Translations under genes and position numbers: made by a program | Notes under the pieces: generated by a model | Told to the model about the DNA's origin: nothing | The model's database searches: none | Seen by the model: the letters and a program-made list of their open reading frames with translations, nothing else | Shown here: positions 25,906 through 35,097 of the stretch, in pieces | Numbering within the stretch: the stretch's first letter is position 1 | Layout: each line of letters opens with the position of its first letter | NCBI GenBank assembly: GCA_029259745.1 | Contig: JAJDEO010000063.1 | Coordinates: 372,001-436,000 of the forward strand | Direction: 5' to 3' | DNA: 64,000 nucleotides | DNA from: Planctomycetota bacterium | Lineage (GTDB): Bacteria; Planctomycetota; B15-G4

Positions 25906-27771
25906 ATGACCTCGCGCTTTTTCTCGATCGCTCTCGCGCTGCTGGCCTGCGTGCCTTCCGCCGCGGCCGTCGATGACACCCTGCCGCCGCTGCTGACGTC
26001 CGACATCACCGTCAGCGACGAAGAGGCCATGATCGACCTCGCGACCGACCAGACCACGGCCTGGGACATCGTCGTCTCGTCGATGAACGTGCTCGGTTAT
26101 GCGATCACGTCGAAGGACATCGACCGCACCTACGGCTGGCTCACCGTCGATGACATCTGGGTCGGCGTCGGCGGCGTGCCCTACAAGGCCGGGACGTGGA
26201 CGCGAGTGCGCGTGCGCGTCGGAGCCTTCACGGAAGCAGCTCAACAGCAGCGCGCCGAGGTGCTGCTCATCTCCGTCGCCAACCGCTTCGACGAACGCGT
26301 GCGCGCCGCGGCTGAACCCGAGCCCGAAGCGATCAACTACGACGTGCCCGTCTATGGACGTGGTGCTGACGTCGCGCCAGCTCAAGAGGCGCCCGTCGAG
26401 TACGTGAACATCACGCCGCCGACGATCTCGACCTCGTACGTGCTCGGTTGCGGCTACCGCGGCTACGCCTGGACGCCCGCATGGGGCTTCTCGTGGAACA
26501 CCTACAGCGGCTGGAGTCCGTGGATCAGCTACGGCTCGCACGGCTACGGCGCGTCGTACTACCACGCGCCGTACGTCTACCCCGTGATCTCGAGTAGCTA
26601 CCACTATGGCTGCGGCTGGGGCTACGGCTACTCGTCGGCATGGTACGGCCCGTCCTACTGGTACAGCCCGTACAGCTACTATCACAAGTACCACTACTAC
26701 GGGCACCACGGCTACGGCCACCACTACGGCCACCACCACTCGTACGGCTTCCACGTCGGGCTCGACTTCGGGCTCTTCTATCCGTGGTGGTACGACTATG
26801 ACCACTACGAAGACTGGTACGACGATCATCACGATGGCTACGACCATCATGACGACGGCTACGACGAGGGTCCGAGCGGGAACAGCTTCCCGAGCAATGC
26901 ACGTGGCCGACTCGCTCGCATCAACCGTGAGAAGAACGCTGCGCTGAACAACAATGACCGTGGCAGCAGCGGGCGTGGTCCGGTTGCGGCGACCACGCCG
27001 GGTGCACGTACGCCCGCGCCGCGTGGGTCGGCGCCGACTGCCACGCGGGCTGCCATCGATGCCACGGGCGCGGTTGCGCGTGGGACGACGGTGCGCAGCT
27101 CGACGCCGCGCATCGTGCGGACGTCGACGCGTCGCTCGACGACCGTGCGCGTTGGCGGCAGTGACCGCGTGCGCGTCAGTCCGGTGGAGACATCGGGCCA
27201 GTGGATCACTGGTGGCGATCGCGGTCGCAGCGTGGCGGATGGTTCGACAAGCACGCGCTTGCCGTCCGGCTCCATCTCGGTGCCTTCGACGAGTCGCGGT
27301 GGTGTCACGACGTATCCGTCGCCGCGCAGCACCTCGTCGGTCACGGTACGGTCGCGTTCCTCGAGCACGCCCTACGTGAGCCCGCGGACGTCGACGAGTT
27401 CGTCGAGTCGTTCGTCGAGTCGTTCGTCGGCCAACTACCCGACGATCACGACGCGCACGTCGCCCTACACGCGTTCGTCGACGAGCTCCTCGCGGACGAG
27501 TACGTCCACGCCGCGCACCACCACGTCGACCTATCGCTCGCCTTCGACGTCCTCGCGTTCGACGAGCACGCGTTCGACGAGCACACCGTCACGTGGCTCG
27601 ATCTTCTCGGGAAGCTCGAGCCGGTCGTCGAGCCGCTCGTCGGCGAGTACGCCGCGCAGCTCGTCGTCGTCGCGCGGTTCGATCTCGTCGCGTAGCTCAT
27701 CGTCCTCGTCGCGGAGTTCGAGCTCGTCGCGCTCGTCGAGCCGCTCGAGTTCGCGTGGCCGCGGTCGCTGA
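25906..27771 (+). CDS. Exported Tyr/His-rich then Ser/Arg-rich low-complexity protein
   Basis: 621 aa from the ATG at 25906, which begins a clean signal peptide (MTSRFFSIALALLACVPSAAA). Residues about 22-135 form a compact domain (DQTTAWDIVVSSMNVLGY and onward) that looks like a small periplasmic alpha/beta module. Residues about 170-330 are dominated by Tyr, His, Gly, Trp and Ser, with runs such as YHKYHYYGHHGYGHHYGHHH. Residues about 340-621 are Ser/Thr/Arg/Pro-rich and end in long SSSRSS tracts. Upstream codons before 25906 are not signal-like. It could be a surface or metal-binding structural protein; function unknown. A perfect-stem terminator follows. Confidence 0.75.
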   Translation: MTSRFFSIALALLACVPSAAAVDDTLPPLLTSDITVSDEEAMIDLATDQTTAWDIVVSSMNVLGYAITSKDIDRTYGWLTVDDIWVGVGGVPYKAGTWTRVRVRVGAFTEAAQQQRAEVLLISVANRFDERVRAAAEPEPEAINYDVPVYGRGADVAPAQEAPVEYVNITPPTISTSYVLGCGYRGYAWTPAWGFSWNTYSGWSPWISYGSHGYGASYYHAPYVYPVISSSYHYGCGWGYGYSSAWYGPSYWYSPYSYYHKYHYYGHHGYGHHYGHHHSYGFHVGLDFGLFYPWWYDYDHYEDWYDDHHDGYDHHDDGYDEGPSGNSFPSNARGRLARINREKNAALNNNDRGSSGRGPVAATTPGARTPAPRGSAPTATRAAIDATGAVARGTTVRSSTPRIVRTSTRRSTTVRVGGSDRVRVSPVETSGQWITGGDRGRSVADGSTSTRLPSGSISVPSTSRGGVTTYPSPRSTSSVTVRSRSSSTPYVSPRTSTSSSSRSSSRSSANYPTITTRTSPYTRSSTSSSRTSTSTPRTTTSTYRSPSTSSRSTSTRSTSTPSRGSIFSGSSSRSSSRSSASTPRSSSSSRGSISSRSSSSSSRSSSSSRSSSRSSSRGRGR

Positions 27772-27801
27772 ACGGCCGATATCTCGACGGACAACGTACG
27801 A

Positions 27802-27834
27802 CGGCGGCGCCGCAAGACTCTTGCGGCGCCGCCG
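27802..27834. terminator. Strong bidirectional terminator
   Basis: Perfect inverted repeat: 16 bases (CGGCGGCGCCGCAAGA) and their exact complement flank a single central base. It sits between the convergent stops at 27771 and 27883 and is followed by TTCGTT on the plus strand. This is the best terminator in the window. Confidence 0.85.
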
Positions 27835-27882
27835 TTCGTTCATCGAGATGCACTGGCGCAGCTCGAGTGATTCCCGCGTCGT

Positions 27883-28539
27883 TCAGCCACCCTGGATCCA
27901 GAGGCTCTGCTGATCGTCGAGCACGCAATGCCAGCCGTTCTCGCGCAGCCACTTCTTCGCGAGCGGCGGCTTGCCGCCACCGGGCAGGTCGTTGTCGTCG
28001 AGCAGGACGATGCTCTTCGGATGGAGCCAGCGCTGCGCGGCCATGAGCTCGTCGAGGCAATGTTGCTGACTCGACTCCTGCCCTTCGCGTGACGCACGCC
28101 ACCCGAGCGGGTAGTCCATGCTGTCGAGGTAGAGCAGGTCGATCGGCTTACCGAACTCCTTGAGGAAGTCGACGGAATCGGCGCACGTCACCGTCACGTC
28201 GGCGTTGATGTCGCACACGACACTGCGTGCGACGTCACAGCTCTCGATGCTGTTGTCAACGCTGAAGAGCTCACCGCCGAAGCGTTCGATCGTGCGACTG
28301 AACAGCATCGTCGAGCAGCCCGCGCCCCAGTCGCCGTGGAATCGCTGGCAGCCCGTCTCGAGGATCGTCGTACCGCTGCGCTGCAGGAACAGGTTGAGTG
28401 CGATCTTGAACGTCGCCCACCGCCGGCCCGCCGGCTTGCGGAACTCTTTCGTGAACCAGTCGGTGCTGATCTCGAAGAACTGCTGGTGAGGGGTGAGGTC
28501 CTTGGTGTGCTGCTCGTGCAGCTTGTCCGTGATACTCAT
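27883..28539 (-). CDS. Class I SAM-dependent methyltransferase-like protein
   Basis: 218 aa. The SAM-binding loop is LETGCQRFHGDWGAG near residues 60-75; the second strand is ELFSVDNS and the acidic segment DLLYLDSMDY is near residue 135. This matches the Methyltransf_24-type enzymes often found in surface-polysaccharide loci. It may O-methylate a sugar or its lipid-linked intermediate. It is followed, in direction of transcription, by the terminator and preceded 42 bp upstream by a GT4 gene on the same strand. Confidence 0.75.
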   Translation of the reverse strand: MSITDKLHEQHTKDLTPHQQFFEISTDWFTKEFRKPAGRRWATFKIALNLFLQRSGTTILETGCQRFHGDWGAGCSTMLFSRTIERFGGELFSVDNSIESCDVARSVVCDINADVTVTCADSVDFLKEFGKPIDLLYLDSMDYPLGWRASREGQESSQQHCLDELMAAQRWLHPKSIVLLDDNDLPGGGKPPLAKKWLRENGWHCVLDDQQSLWIQGG

Positions 28540-28581
28540 CGAGGAGTTCTCTCGCGGGACTGACGGCGCAGGGTCGCGACG

Positions 28582-29739
28582 TCAAAGATGGGTTGCGGGA
28601 AGTGAAACCGGGATCGATACAAGTGGCTCGGAACGTTGCGGCTCCGTTGTGCGCTCGTAGACGGCGAGCGTGCGCCGTGCTGTTTCGTCCCAGTCGTAAG
28701 TCGACGTGACGGATACGCGGGCGCGCTCGCCGAGGCGGTGCGTGCGGTCGGGATCGGCGAGTGCGCGGCGAAGGGCATCAACGAGCCCATCGGGATTCGC
28801 GACCGGATACTCAAATGCGTTCGTACCGCTGGGTGAGGCGACGACCTCGTGCATCGTCGGAATGTCGCTGATCACGGGGCACACGCCGCGGGCGCAGGCC
28901 TCGAGGAGCGCGTGGGGGAGTCCCTCGATGAGGGACGGGAGGCAGAAGGCGTAGGCGTTCTGCAGCAGGGCGTCCTTCTCATCGCCGACAACGCGCCCCG
29001 TGAAGACGATGCGGTCGTCGCCCTTGGCAAGCGAGCGCAGGCGGTGTCGATAGTCGTCGCGGTAGTTGGCGTCGCCCGCGATGACGAGCTTCTTCGTCGT
29101 GTCGAGCTGACGGAACGCGCGGATCAGCGTGTCGACACCCTTCTCGGGCACGTGCCGGCCGAGGAAGAGCAGGTAGTCGTCGTGCGAGAGGCCGAGCGGT
29201 GCGTCGAGTGAGCGTGTGCTGGCCGTGGTTCCGTTGGCGATGCAGTGGTGACGGCCGAGCGGGTAGCGCATGCGGAAGTACGTGTGGAGCGCCTGGGAGA
29301 CGAGGATGACGTCGTCGCATGTGCGCGTTGCGAGGTACTCACCGAGCTTCAGGGCGCTGCGCCCGAGGAGGCCCCACGAGCTGCGCTGCCAGTCGAGACC
29401 GTGAACCGTCGTGACGACGGGGACACCGGCGCGGCGGGCGATCCACGCGAAGAGGTTCGAGCCGAGGCCGTGCGTGTGGATCACGTCGAAGCCGGCACGG
29501 GCAGCGATGCGCATGGCGCGTGCGGCGTACACCGCAGTTTCGGCGTGGTGCGTGTACACCGTCGGGACGTTGACGAGCCGCACGCCGCGGTACGAGCTGC
29601 GATCGTTGAAGCGCTCGCGGCAGAAGGCCGTCACGTCGCACCCCCGGCCGACGAGCCGCACGGACGTTTCGCGCACGTACTCTTCGATGCCGCCGAGACC
29701 CTCATCGAGGCCTCGCAGTCCGATCATCGCGACTTTCAT
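28582..29739 (-). CDS. GT4 family glycosyltransferase
   Basis: 385 aa GT-B enzyme. The N-domain starts MKVAMIGLRGLDEGLGG with the Gly-rich loop. The acceptor side has DVIHTHGLGS, and the nucleotide-sugar site is the LFLGRHVPEKGVDTLI segment followed by the EX7E region around SLIEGLPHALLEA. Likely a retaining glycosyltransferase that adds one sugar to a lipid-linked glycan at the cytosolic membrane face. It is divergent from the flippase gene (154-bp gap) and upstream of the methyltransferase. Sugar and linkage cannot be read from sequence. Confidence 0.85.
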   Translation of the reverse strand: MKVAMIGLRGLDEGLGGIEEYVRETSVRLVGRGCDVTAFCRERFNDRSSYRGVRLVNVPTVYTHHAETAVYAARAMRIAARAGFDVIHTHGLGSNLFAWIARRAGVPVVTTVHGLDWQRSSWGLLGRSALKLGEYLATRTCDDVILVSQALHTYFRMRYPLGRHHCIANGTTASTRSLDAPLGLSHDDYLLFLGRHVPEKGVDTLIRAFRQLDTTKKLVIAGDANYRDDYRHRLRSLAKGDDRIVFTGRVVGDEKDALLQNAYAFCLPSLIEGLPHALLEACARGVCPVISDIPTMHEVVASPSGTNAFEYPVANPDGLVDALRRALADPDRTHRLGERARVSVTSTYDWDETARRTLAVYERTTEPQRSEPLVSIPVSLPATHL

Positions 29740-29893
29740 CGAGCGTCGTGCCGCGGCGGCACGTCCAGGGCGGCGTCCCCGGCGGGGACACGAGGAAGGG
29801 TGTGTTGGCGTATCGGCCGCACCGCCGCCCCGTCCTGAGTCAAAGTCGCGCCCGCGAGGCTGCCGACGACGGCGTCAAGCCGACGTGCCCCGG

Positions 29894-31375
29894 ATGCCGA
29901 AGCTGGGACCTGCGGTTCTCTCACCCTGCCCTTCGTCCGTCACCCGAGGCCCCGGCTTGCAAGCGCTCTTTCGCAACGGCGCCGCTCTGACGCTCTCGAA
30001 GGTGGTCGAGAAGGGGCTGACCTTCGCGATCATCGTCCTCGCGAGTCGTCGGCTCGGAACGGACGGCATGATGCCGTTCTTCTCCATGTTCGCGTTGATC
30101 GCCCTGTTCGTGCCCGCGATCAACATGGGCCTGCGCAAGCTCTGCCTGCAGCGTTGGCACGGCCTCGACGACGACGCGCGGGCGATCCTCTTCACGAAGC
30201 TCGTTGCGCTGCGCCTGCTGCTCGGCGTGATGCTGTATCCGATCGTCTGGGGCGTCGCGACGACGTTCTACGGCGAACTCGCCGAGCCTGGCTTCGTCGC
30301 CGCGGCATTCCTCGCGACGTACCTCGAAGACTTCGCCGACTTGCTGCGCAGCCCCGAGATGGCGCGCGGCAATCCGCTGCCCGACGTCATCATCCCTGTT
30401 GTCGCGAAAGTCTGCCTGATGTTGCTCTTGCAGGCTTTTGTCAAGCCGCTCGACGCCGGGATGCTGCTCTGGTTCTACGCCGGCGCGCAGCTCATCAGCG
30501 CGATCGCCTCGCTGCTGGCCAGTCGCCATTCACTGCGCAACATCCGCGGCACCGATGGGGAGTCGATGGCACGCCTGTGCCGACGCGGACTGCCGTTCAC
30601 GATGACGAGCGTGTTCGTGATGATCTTCACGCAGATCGACACCGTCATGCTCACGCGCTGGCGGCCTGACGAAGTGTCGGGCTACGCCATCGCGTACAAG
30701 GTCGTGCTCGTGTTCGCTGTGCTGTCGAGCGGGATGTGTTCGGCGCTCTTTCCCCGCGTCAGCGAACTCAAGGCCAAGGGACGCCTCGACATCGCACGCT
30801 TCGAGTTCACGACGATCATGCGGCTCTTCGCGATGACGTTCATGGCGATGGCGATCGGGATGGCCGTCTGGGGGCCAGCGATGCTCCCGCGCATGTTCGG
30901 TAGCGAGTTCGCGGCGTCCGATCACCTCATGATCTTGATGGCGCCGCTGTTGCCGCTCGCGGCGTTCACGAACCTGCTCGGCTTCACGCTCGAATCGTAC
31001 GGACGTCAGCGTGCGGTCATGCGCGTGGGGCTCACGATGGCGACCTTCAACATCGCCGCGAACTTCGTCGTGATCCCGATCGCCGGTGCGGCGGGCGCAG
31101 CGATCACGACGGTCGGCACGGAGCTGATCGGCCTCGCTGCGATGGGCTCGCTAGCGCACCGTCTCGAGATCCTCGATCCGCGCGTGCTGTTCGTCGTGCG
31201 TGTCGGAGCGTACCTGGTGTTCGTGGGGTCGGTCTGTTGGCTGTGCGTGCGGTTGCCGCTCGACTCGGCGCTCATGGCGAGCATCTCGGCTTGCGGCGTC
31301 GTCGGGCTCTGGATGTGGTCTCGCTTCCCGACGTCGAGCGCGATGCTCGCCGGGCCTGACGCGGAGCCGGCGTGA
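29894..31375 (+). CDS. Wzx-type polysaccharide flippase (MOP superfamily)
   Basis: About 493 aa from the ATG at 29894. An open frame extends much further upstream, but that part is antisense to the neighbouring GT4 gene and is not membrane-like. Some 12-14 predicted TM helices run through the protein, starting with GLTFAIIVLASRRLG, and the N-domain carries the NGAALTLSKVVEKG segment typical of the family. It would flip undecaprenyl-linked oligosaccharide to the outer face of the inner membrane. First gene of the plus-strand glycan cluster. No Wzy polymerase or export pore was found in the window. Confidence 0.85.
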   Translation: MPKLGPAVLSPCPSSVTRGPGLQALFRNGAALTLSKVVEKGLTFAIIVLASRRLGTDGMMPFFSMFALIALFVPAINMGLRKLCLQRWHGLDDDARAILFTKLVALRLLLGVMLYPIVWGVATTFYGELAEPGFVAAAFLATYLEDFADLLRSPEMARGNPLPDVIIPVVAKVCLMLLLQAFVKPLDAGMLLWFYAGAQLISAIASLLASRHSLRNIRGTDGESMARLCRRGLPFTMTSVFVMIFTQIDTVMLTRWRPDEVSGYAIAYKVVLVFAVLSSGMCSALFPRVSELKAKGRLDIARFEFTTIMRLFAMTFMAMAIGMAVWGPAMLPRMFGSEFAASDHLMILMAPLLPLAAFTNLLGFTLESYGRQRAVMRVGLTMATFNIAANFVVIPIAGAAGAAITTVGTELIGLAAMGSLAHRLEILDPRVLFVVRVGAYLVFVGSVCWLCVRLPLDSALMASISACGVVGLWMWSRFPTSSAMLAGPDAEPA

Positions 31376-31394
31376 TGACGATGGAGAAGGCACG

Positions 31395-32678
31395 ATGAGG
31401 ATTCTCGTTGCAAACAAGTTCCTGTACCCACGCGCCGGCGCTGAGGCCTACGCACTGCAGACGATCACGGCGCTGCGTGAGCGCGGACACGAGGTCGCGA
31501 TCTTCGGTATGGGCGGCAGCGTTGCGTTCGAGGCGGACGACATCGAGGTCGTGCCGGACATCGAACTCGGTGCGCGGTCGAGCGCCGCAACGAAGGCCTG
31601 GATGCTCGGACGTCTCGCGCTCACGCGAGTGACAGGCGTTGCGCGCCGTCACCTGCGTGCGCAGATCGCGCGCTTCGATCCCGATGTCGTCCATGCACAC
31701 AACGTCTACAACCAGCTTCCCGTCGATGTCTTCGCCGAGGTCGATGTCCCCGTCGTGCTCACCGTTCACGACTACAAGCCCGTCTGTCCGAGCTACAACT
31801 GTTTCCGGGACGGTGACGTCTGCGAGCGTTGCATCGGTACCGGCGGTGACTACTCGGCCTGCGTCAAGGGCCGCTGCGTGCAAGGGAGTGCGTTGAGGAG
31901 TTGGCTGGCGGCACGTGACGCGACGAAGTTGCATCGCCGCGCCGTCTACGCGCGCGATTACTCGCGGCTCATCACGCCGAGCCGCTTCCTCGCCGACCTG
32001 CTCGTGCGCGACGGCATGCCCGAAGAGCGCGTCACCGTGCTGCACAACTTCACCCAGGCATGTCGACCGGCACCCGACGCGGGGCGTGACGGCATCTTCT
32101 GCGCGGGGCGCTTCACGGCCGAGAAGGGCGTCGACGTTCTGCTGCGCGCCTTCGCGCGCTTGCCGCGCGAGACGCGTCCGCCGCTGCGACTTGCTGGCGA
32201 AGGCCCTGCCGAGGACGAACTACGGCGCCTTGCGGTGCAGCGGGGCGTCGATGACGTGGAGTGGCTGGGCTTCTGTTCGCGTGAGGACATCGAGCGCGAG
32301 TACGCGCGGGCAGCGATCGTCGTCGTGCCGTCGCGCTGGAACGAGAACTGTCCGATGTCGGTGCTCGAAGCCCTCGCACATGGCGCAACCCTCGTCGCAA
32401 CGCGCAGCGGTGGGATCCCGGAGATCGTGACGGACGCGACCGGCGTGCTCGTTGAACGCAGCGACGCCGATGCCATGGCGACGGCATTGGCCGAGCTGCT
32501 CGCTGATGGGCCGCGTCGTCGAGAGCTCGGGCGCGCCGCAGCGACGATGGTGGCCGAACGATTCGCTGAGCGACAGCACATGAATGCGCTCGAGGACATC
32601 TACGCCGAAGAGGTCGACGTCGCACGCGCCGCGCGCTCCCGAGCGCATCGTTCCTCGACACCGCTCCCGACCGGCTGA
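31395..32678 (+). CDS. GT4 glycosyltransferase with Cys-rich insertion
   Basis: 427 aa from ATG 31395, preceded by GGAGAAGG at good spacing. N-domain MRILVANKFLYPRAGAE; C-domain FCAGRFTAEKGVDVL and the EX7E-type segment ENCPMSVLEALAHGATLV. Between the domains is a cluster of six cysteines (CPSYNCF, CERC, ACVKGRC) near residues 132-164, as in a subset of GT4 enzymes; it may bind a metal (inference). Follows the flippase by 19 bp and precedes another GT4 gene by 9 bp. Confidence 0.87.
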   Translation: MRILVANKFLYPRAGAEAYALQTITALRERGHEVAIFGMGGSVAFEADDIEVVPDIELGARSSAATKAWMLGRLALTRVTGVARRHLRAQIARFDPDVVHAHNVYNQLPVDVFAEVDVPVVLTVHDYKPVCPSYNCFRDGDVCERCIGTGGDYSACVKGRCVQGSALRSWLAARDATKLHRRAVYARDYSRLITPSRFLADLLVRDGMPEERVTVLHNFTQACRPAPDAGRDGIFCAGRFTAEKGVDVLLRAFARLPRETRPPLRLAGEGPAEDELRRLAVQRGVDDVEWLGFCSREDIEREYARAAIVVVPSRWNENCPMSVLEALAHGATLVATRSGGIPEIVTDATGVLVERSDADAMATALAELLADGPRRRELGRAAATMVAERFAERQHMNALEDIYAEEVDVARAARSRAHRSSTPLPTG

Positions 32679-32687
32679 GCCGACGCG

Positions 32688-33884
32688 ATGCTCAAGACCC
32701 ACGAGAACCTGACGACAGCTCGTGACCGCGTTCCTCGCGTGATCAACGTGGCGCTCGATGCGCGCATCCTCGACCTTCCCGGCGGCGAGCGCGGCTTCGG
32801 GACCTACGTGCGTGAACTCGCGACACGGCTGGCGGATGACGTCACGAACGTGACGCTGCTCGTGTGCTCGGGGCATGAAGCTCACTGGAAGCGCGTGTTC
32901 GACAACGTGACGATCGCCGGCCTGCCCGTGCGCGATGTCCCCACGTGGCTCGGCTCGCACGACGCCCTGCGCACCCCGGAGCTGACCGACACGCTCCGCA
33001 CGCATGGATGCGACGTCTTCCACTCGCCGCTCCCCGTGTTGCCCGACGTGGACATGGCGTCAGTCGTCACGCTGCTCGACTTCATTCCCCTGCGCGTCGC
33101 GCGCTACTTCCGACGGCGCAACGTCCTCGCCGGTTGGATGCAGCGCCGCTCCTACTGCCGTGCGCTCGAGACGTGCCGTGCGGCCGACGCCTTCGTCGCC
33201 ATCTCGGAGTCGACGGCGCGCGATGCTGTCGATGTGCTCGGCGTCGACCGTACGCGCATGGTCGTCTCGCCGCTCGCCCCGCCGGCCGGACTCGCGCGCG
33301 ATCGAACGCGTCGTTCGCCGGTCGGCGTCACGGACTACTTCCTCTACGTGGGATCGCTGTCCCAGCCCGAGAAACGCCGCGAACTCGACGTCCTTCTCGA
33401 AGCCTACGCGCAGCTTTCTGTGCCGGCACGCTGGCGCACACCACTCGTGCTCGCGGGCTCGCCGGGTCGCGAATCGCAGCGCCTCGCCGGTGTCGCCGCG
33501 CGGCTCGGTATCGAGTCCACGGTCGTGATGCCGGGCTACGTGGCGCGCGACGATCTCGCCGCGCTCTACTCGTGGGCACGCTGCGTCGTCTTCCCGTCCA
33601 CGTACGAGGGCTGCGGGCTGCCCGTGCTCGAGAGCCTGCGCTGCGGCGTGCCCGTGATCACGTATCCGAACACGAGCCTGCTCGAGGTCGGTGGGGCGTT
33701 GGCGCACTTCACGCCGCCCTCCGATCCGTTGGCGCTCGCGGCGGCCATGGCGCGCATTGCCGCCGACGACGACTGGTGCACGAAGGTCGCGCAAGAAGGT
33801 CCGGCCTTCGCGACCACGTTCTCGTGGGAGACGACCGCCGAACGCACACGCACCGCGTATCGTCTCGCGCTGGAGCTGCACTAG
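32688..33884 (+). CDS. GT4 family glycosyltransferase
   Basis: 398 aa. N-domain with NVALDARILDLPGGERGFGTYV, which resembles the mannosyltransferase B branch of GT4; then DVFHSPLPVLPDV, the YVGSLSQPEKRRELDVL nucleotide-sugar loop and PSTYEGCGLPVLESLRCG (EX7E). It adds a further sugar to the growing glycan. The stop codon TAG is itself the beginning of the CTAG terminus of the repeat element that follows. Confidence 0.87.
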   Translation: MLKTHENLTTARDRVPRVINVALDARILDLPGGERGFGTYVRELATRLADDVTNVTLLVCSGHEAHWKRVFDNVTIAGLPVRDVPTWLGSHDALRTPELTDTLRTHGCDVFHSPLPVLPDVDMASVVTLLDFIPLRVARYFRRRNVLAGWMQRRSYCRALETCRAADAFVAISESTARDAVDVLGVDRTRMVVSPLAPPAGLARDRTRRSPVGVTDYFLYVGSLSQPEKRRELDVLLEAYAQLSVPARWRTPLVLAGSPGRESQRLAGVAARLGIESTVVMPGYVARDDLAALYSWARCVVFPSTYEGCGLPVLESLRCGVPVITYPNTSLLEVGGALAHFTPPSDPLALAAAMARIAADDDWCTKVAQEGPAFATTFSWETTAERTRTAYRLALELH

Positions 33885-34047
33885 CAGCGTGTTGAAGAAC
33901 TGCTCCGAGTGCGACGTGCGTGACCGAGTGTGCCTGTGCCCGTGTGGGAACGCAGGCGAATCGGTGGATTCGTCGAGGCTCCCGCGCTTGCAAAGGCGCG
34001 CTCGGGTGCGTGCGGCGTGCCGAATGAGTTTTTCAACCGGCGGCTAG
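33882..34047. repeat. MITE-like inverted-repeat element
   Basis: About 165 bp bounded by imperfect inverted repeats. The left end is CTAGCAGCGTGTTGAAGAAC and the right end, read on the opposite strand, begins CTAGCCGCCGGTTGAAAAAC. Similarity continues inwards for about 43 bp to CCGAGTGTGCC / CCGAGCGCGCC. There is no open frame of note. A one-ended copy occurs at 55948-55997. Size, termini and repetition fit a non-autonomous mobile element. The left terminus supplies the TAG stop of the GT4 gene. Confidence 0.6.
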
Positions 34048-34092
34048 CCCGCGAAAGGGCCCGGACGGGACTGTCGCGGAGTCGCAGCGGGG

Positions 34093-34137
34093 ACTGCCAG
34101 GAAGGATTCAGACGCGACTGCAGCAGCGCGCCGTGAA
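34093..34137. repeat. Dispersed 45-bp repeat, copy 1
   Basis: ACTGCCAGGAAGG followed by ATTCAGACGCGACTGCAGCA up to TGAA. About 80 percent of positions match the copy at 60303-60348. It lies in the non-coding stretch between the MITE-like element and the sugar transferase gene. Role unknown: remnant of a mobile element, or a conserved structured or regulatory motif. Confidence 0.55.
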
Positions 34138-34224
34138 GGCGTCGGCCTTGTAGTGCGCCCGTGTCCCGGCGTGGGACGGGCCGTTGTCGAGCGCGAGCGA
34201 TGAATCGCTCCAGAGCCTGCCGGC

Positions 34225-35097
34225 ATGAGTCGATATGCAGTTGTGCCGATGCGAGGCGCAGCGGCTGCGTACCCCACGCGCAATCCTGGAGCAGTTGATC
34301 GCCATGTCCGTGTCGTTGCAGATGGCCTCGTCGTCGATGGTCGCAGAGGGCTCTCCGTGTCCACCCCGGTAGCCATCTCGACGGGATCGCGTCACGAAGA
34401 CCCGATCGTGATCACGCTCCGTGCCGTGACGGCGAGACCGCTTGACGTCCCGCTCGCGCGCGTGCGTCACCGCCTTACGCGTCTGGTCCGCGGTCCGCAC
34501 TACGCGCTCAAGCGTCCGCTCGACGTCGTGGTCTCGACGCTCGGGCTCGTCGTCGTGTTTCCGCTCATGCCACTGATCGCGCTGGCGATCCGAGCTGACT
34601 CGCCCGGGCACGCGCTCTTCTCGCAGACGCGCGTCGGTCGCGGCGGACGGCTGTTCGAGATGTGGAAGTTCCGGTCGATGACGTCGGACGCCGAAACACG
34701 TCGCGCACGCTGCACCGAACTCAACGACTCACCCGACGGCGTGATCTTCAAGGCCACTGACGATCCACGCGTCACGCGCCTGGGCCGCATCTTGCGCAAG
34801 ACGTCGATCGACGAGCTGCCGCAACTCGTCAACGTGCTCGTGGGCGACATGTCGCTCGTCGGCCCGCGTCCACCGATCCCGTCGGAGGTCGACGAGTACG
34901 CGCGCCACGATCTCCACCGCCTCAACGTCGTCCCCGGCATGACGTGTCTCTGGCAGGTCTCGGGACGCTCCGAGCTCGGCTTCGCACGCCAGGTGCAGCT
35001 CGACGCGCAGTACGTGCGTTCGCAGTCGCTGCTTCGCGACCTCTGGATCCTCCTGCGCACGATCCCCGCCGTGATCGTCGGACGAGGTGCGAAGTGA
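34225..35097 (+). CDS. Polyprenyl-phosphate sugar phosphotransferase (initiating)
   Basis: 290 aa from ATG 34225, but a later start (for instance GTG at 34408, giving about 229 aa) is plausible, since codon use becomes typical only near KRPLDVVVS. One membrane-inserted helix (VVVSTLGLVVVFPLMPLIAL) precedes the catalytic domain: SQTRVGRGGRLFEMWKFRSM, the DE-type KTSIDELPQLVNVL motif, and GDMSLVGPRPPIP. This is the small monotopic bacterial sugar transferase family (PglC/WcaJ C-domain). It transfers a sugar-1-phosphate to undecaprenyl phosphate and starts glycan assembly. Overlaps the next GT4 gene by GTGA. Confidence 0.87.
   Translation: MSRYAVVPMRGAAAAYPTRNPGAVDRHVRVVADGLVVDGRRGLSVSTPVAISTGSRHEDPIVITLRAVTARPLDVPLARVRHRLTRLVRGPHYALKRPLDVVVSTLGLVVVFPLMPLIALAIRADSPGHALFSQTRVGRGGRLFEMWKFRSMTSDAETRRARCTELNDSPDGVIFKATDDPRVTRLGRILRKTSIDELPQLVNVLVGDMSLVGPRPPIPSEVDEYARHDLHRLNVVPGMTCLWQVSGRSELGFARQVQLDAQYVRSQSLLRDLWILLRTIPAVIVGRGAK

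Noticed and set aside
27360..27765. Short-period repeats suggestive of a CRISPR or satellite
   Set aside because: The TCGTCGAG-type periodicity is explained by Ser/Arg codons of the low-complexity tail; no direct repeats with unique spacers.
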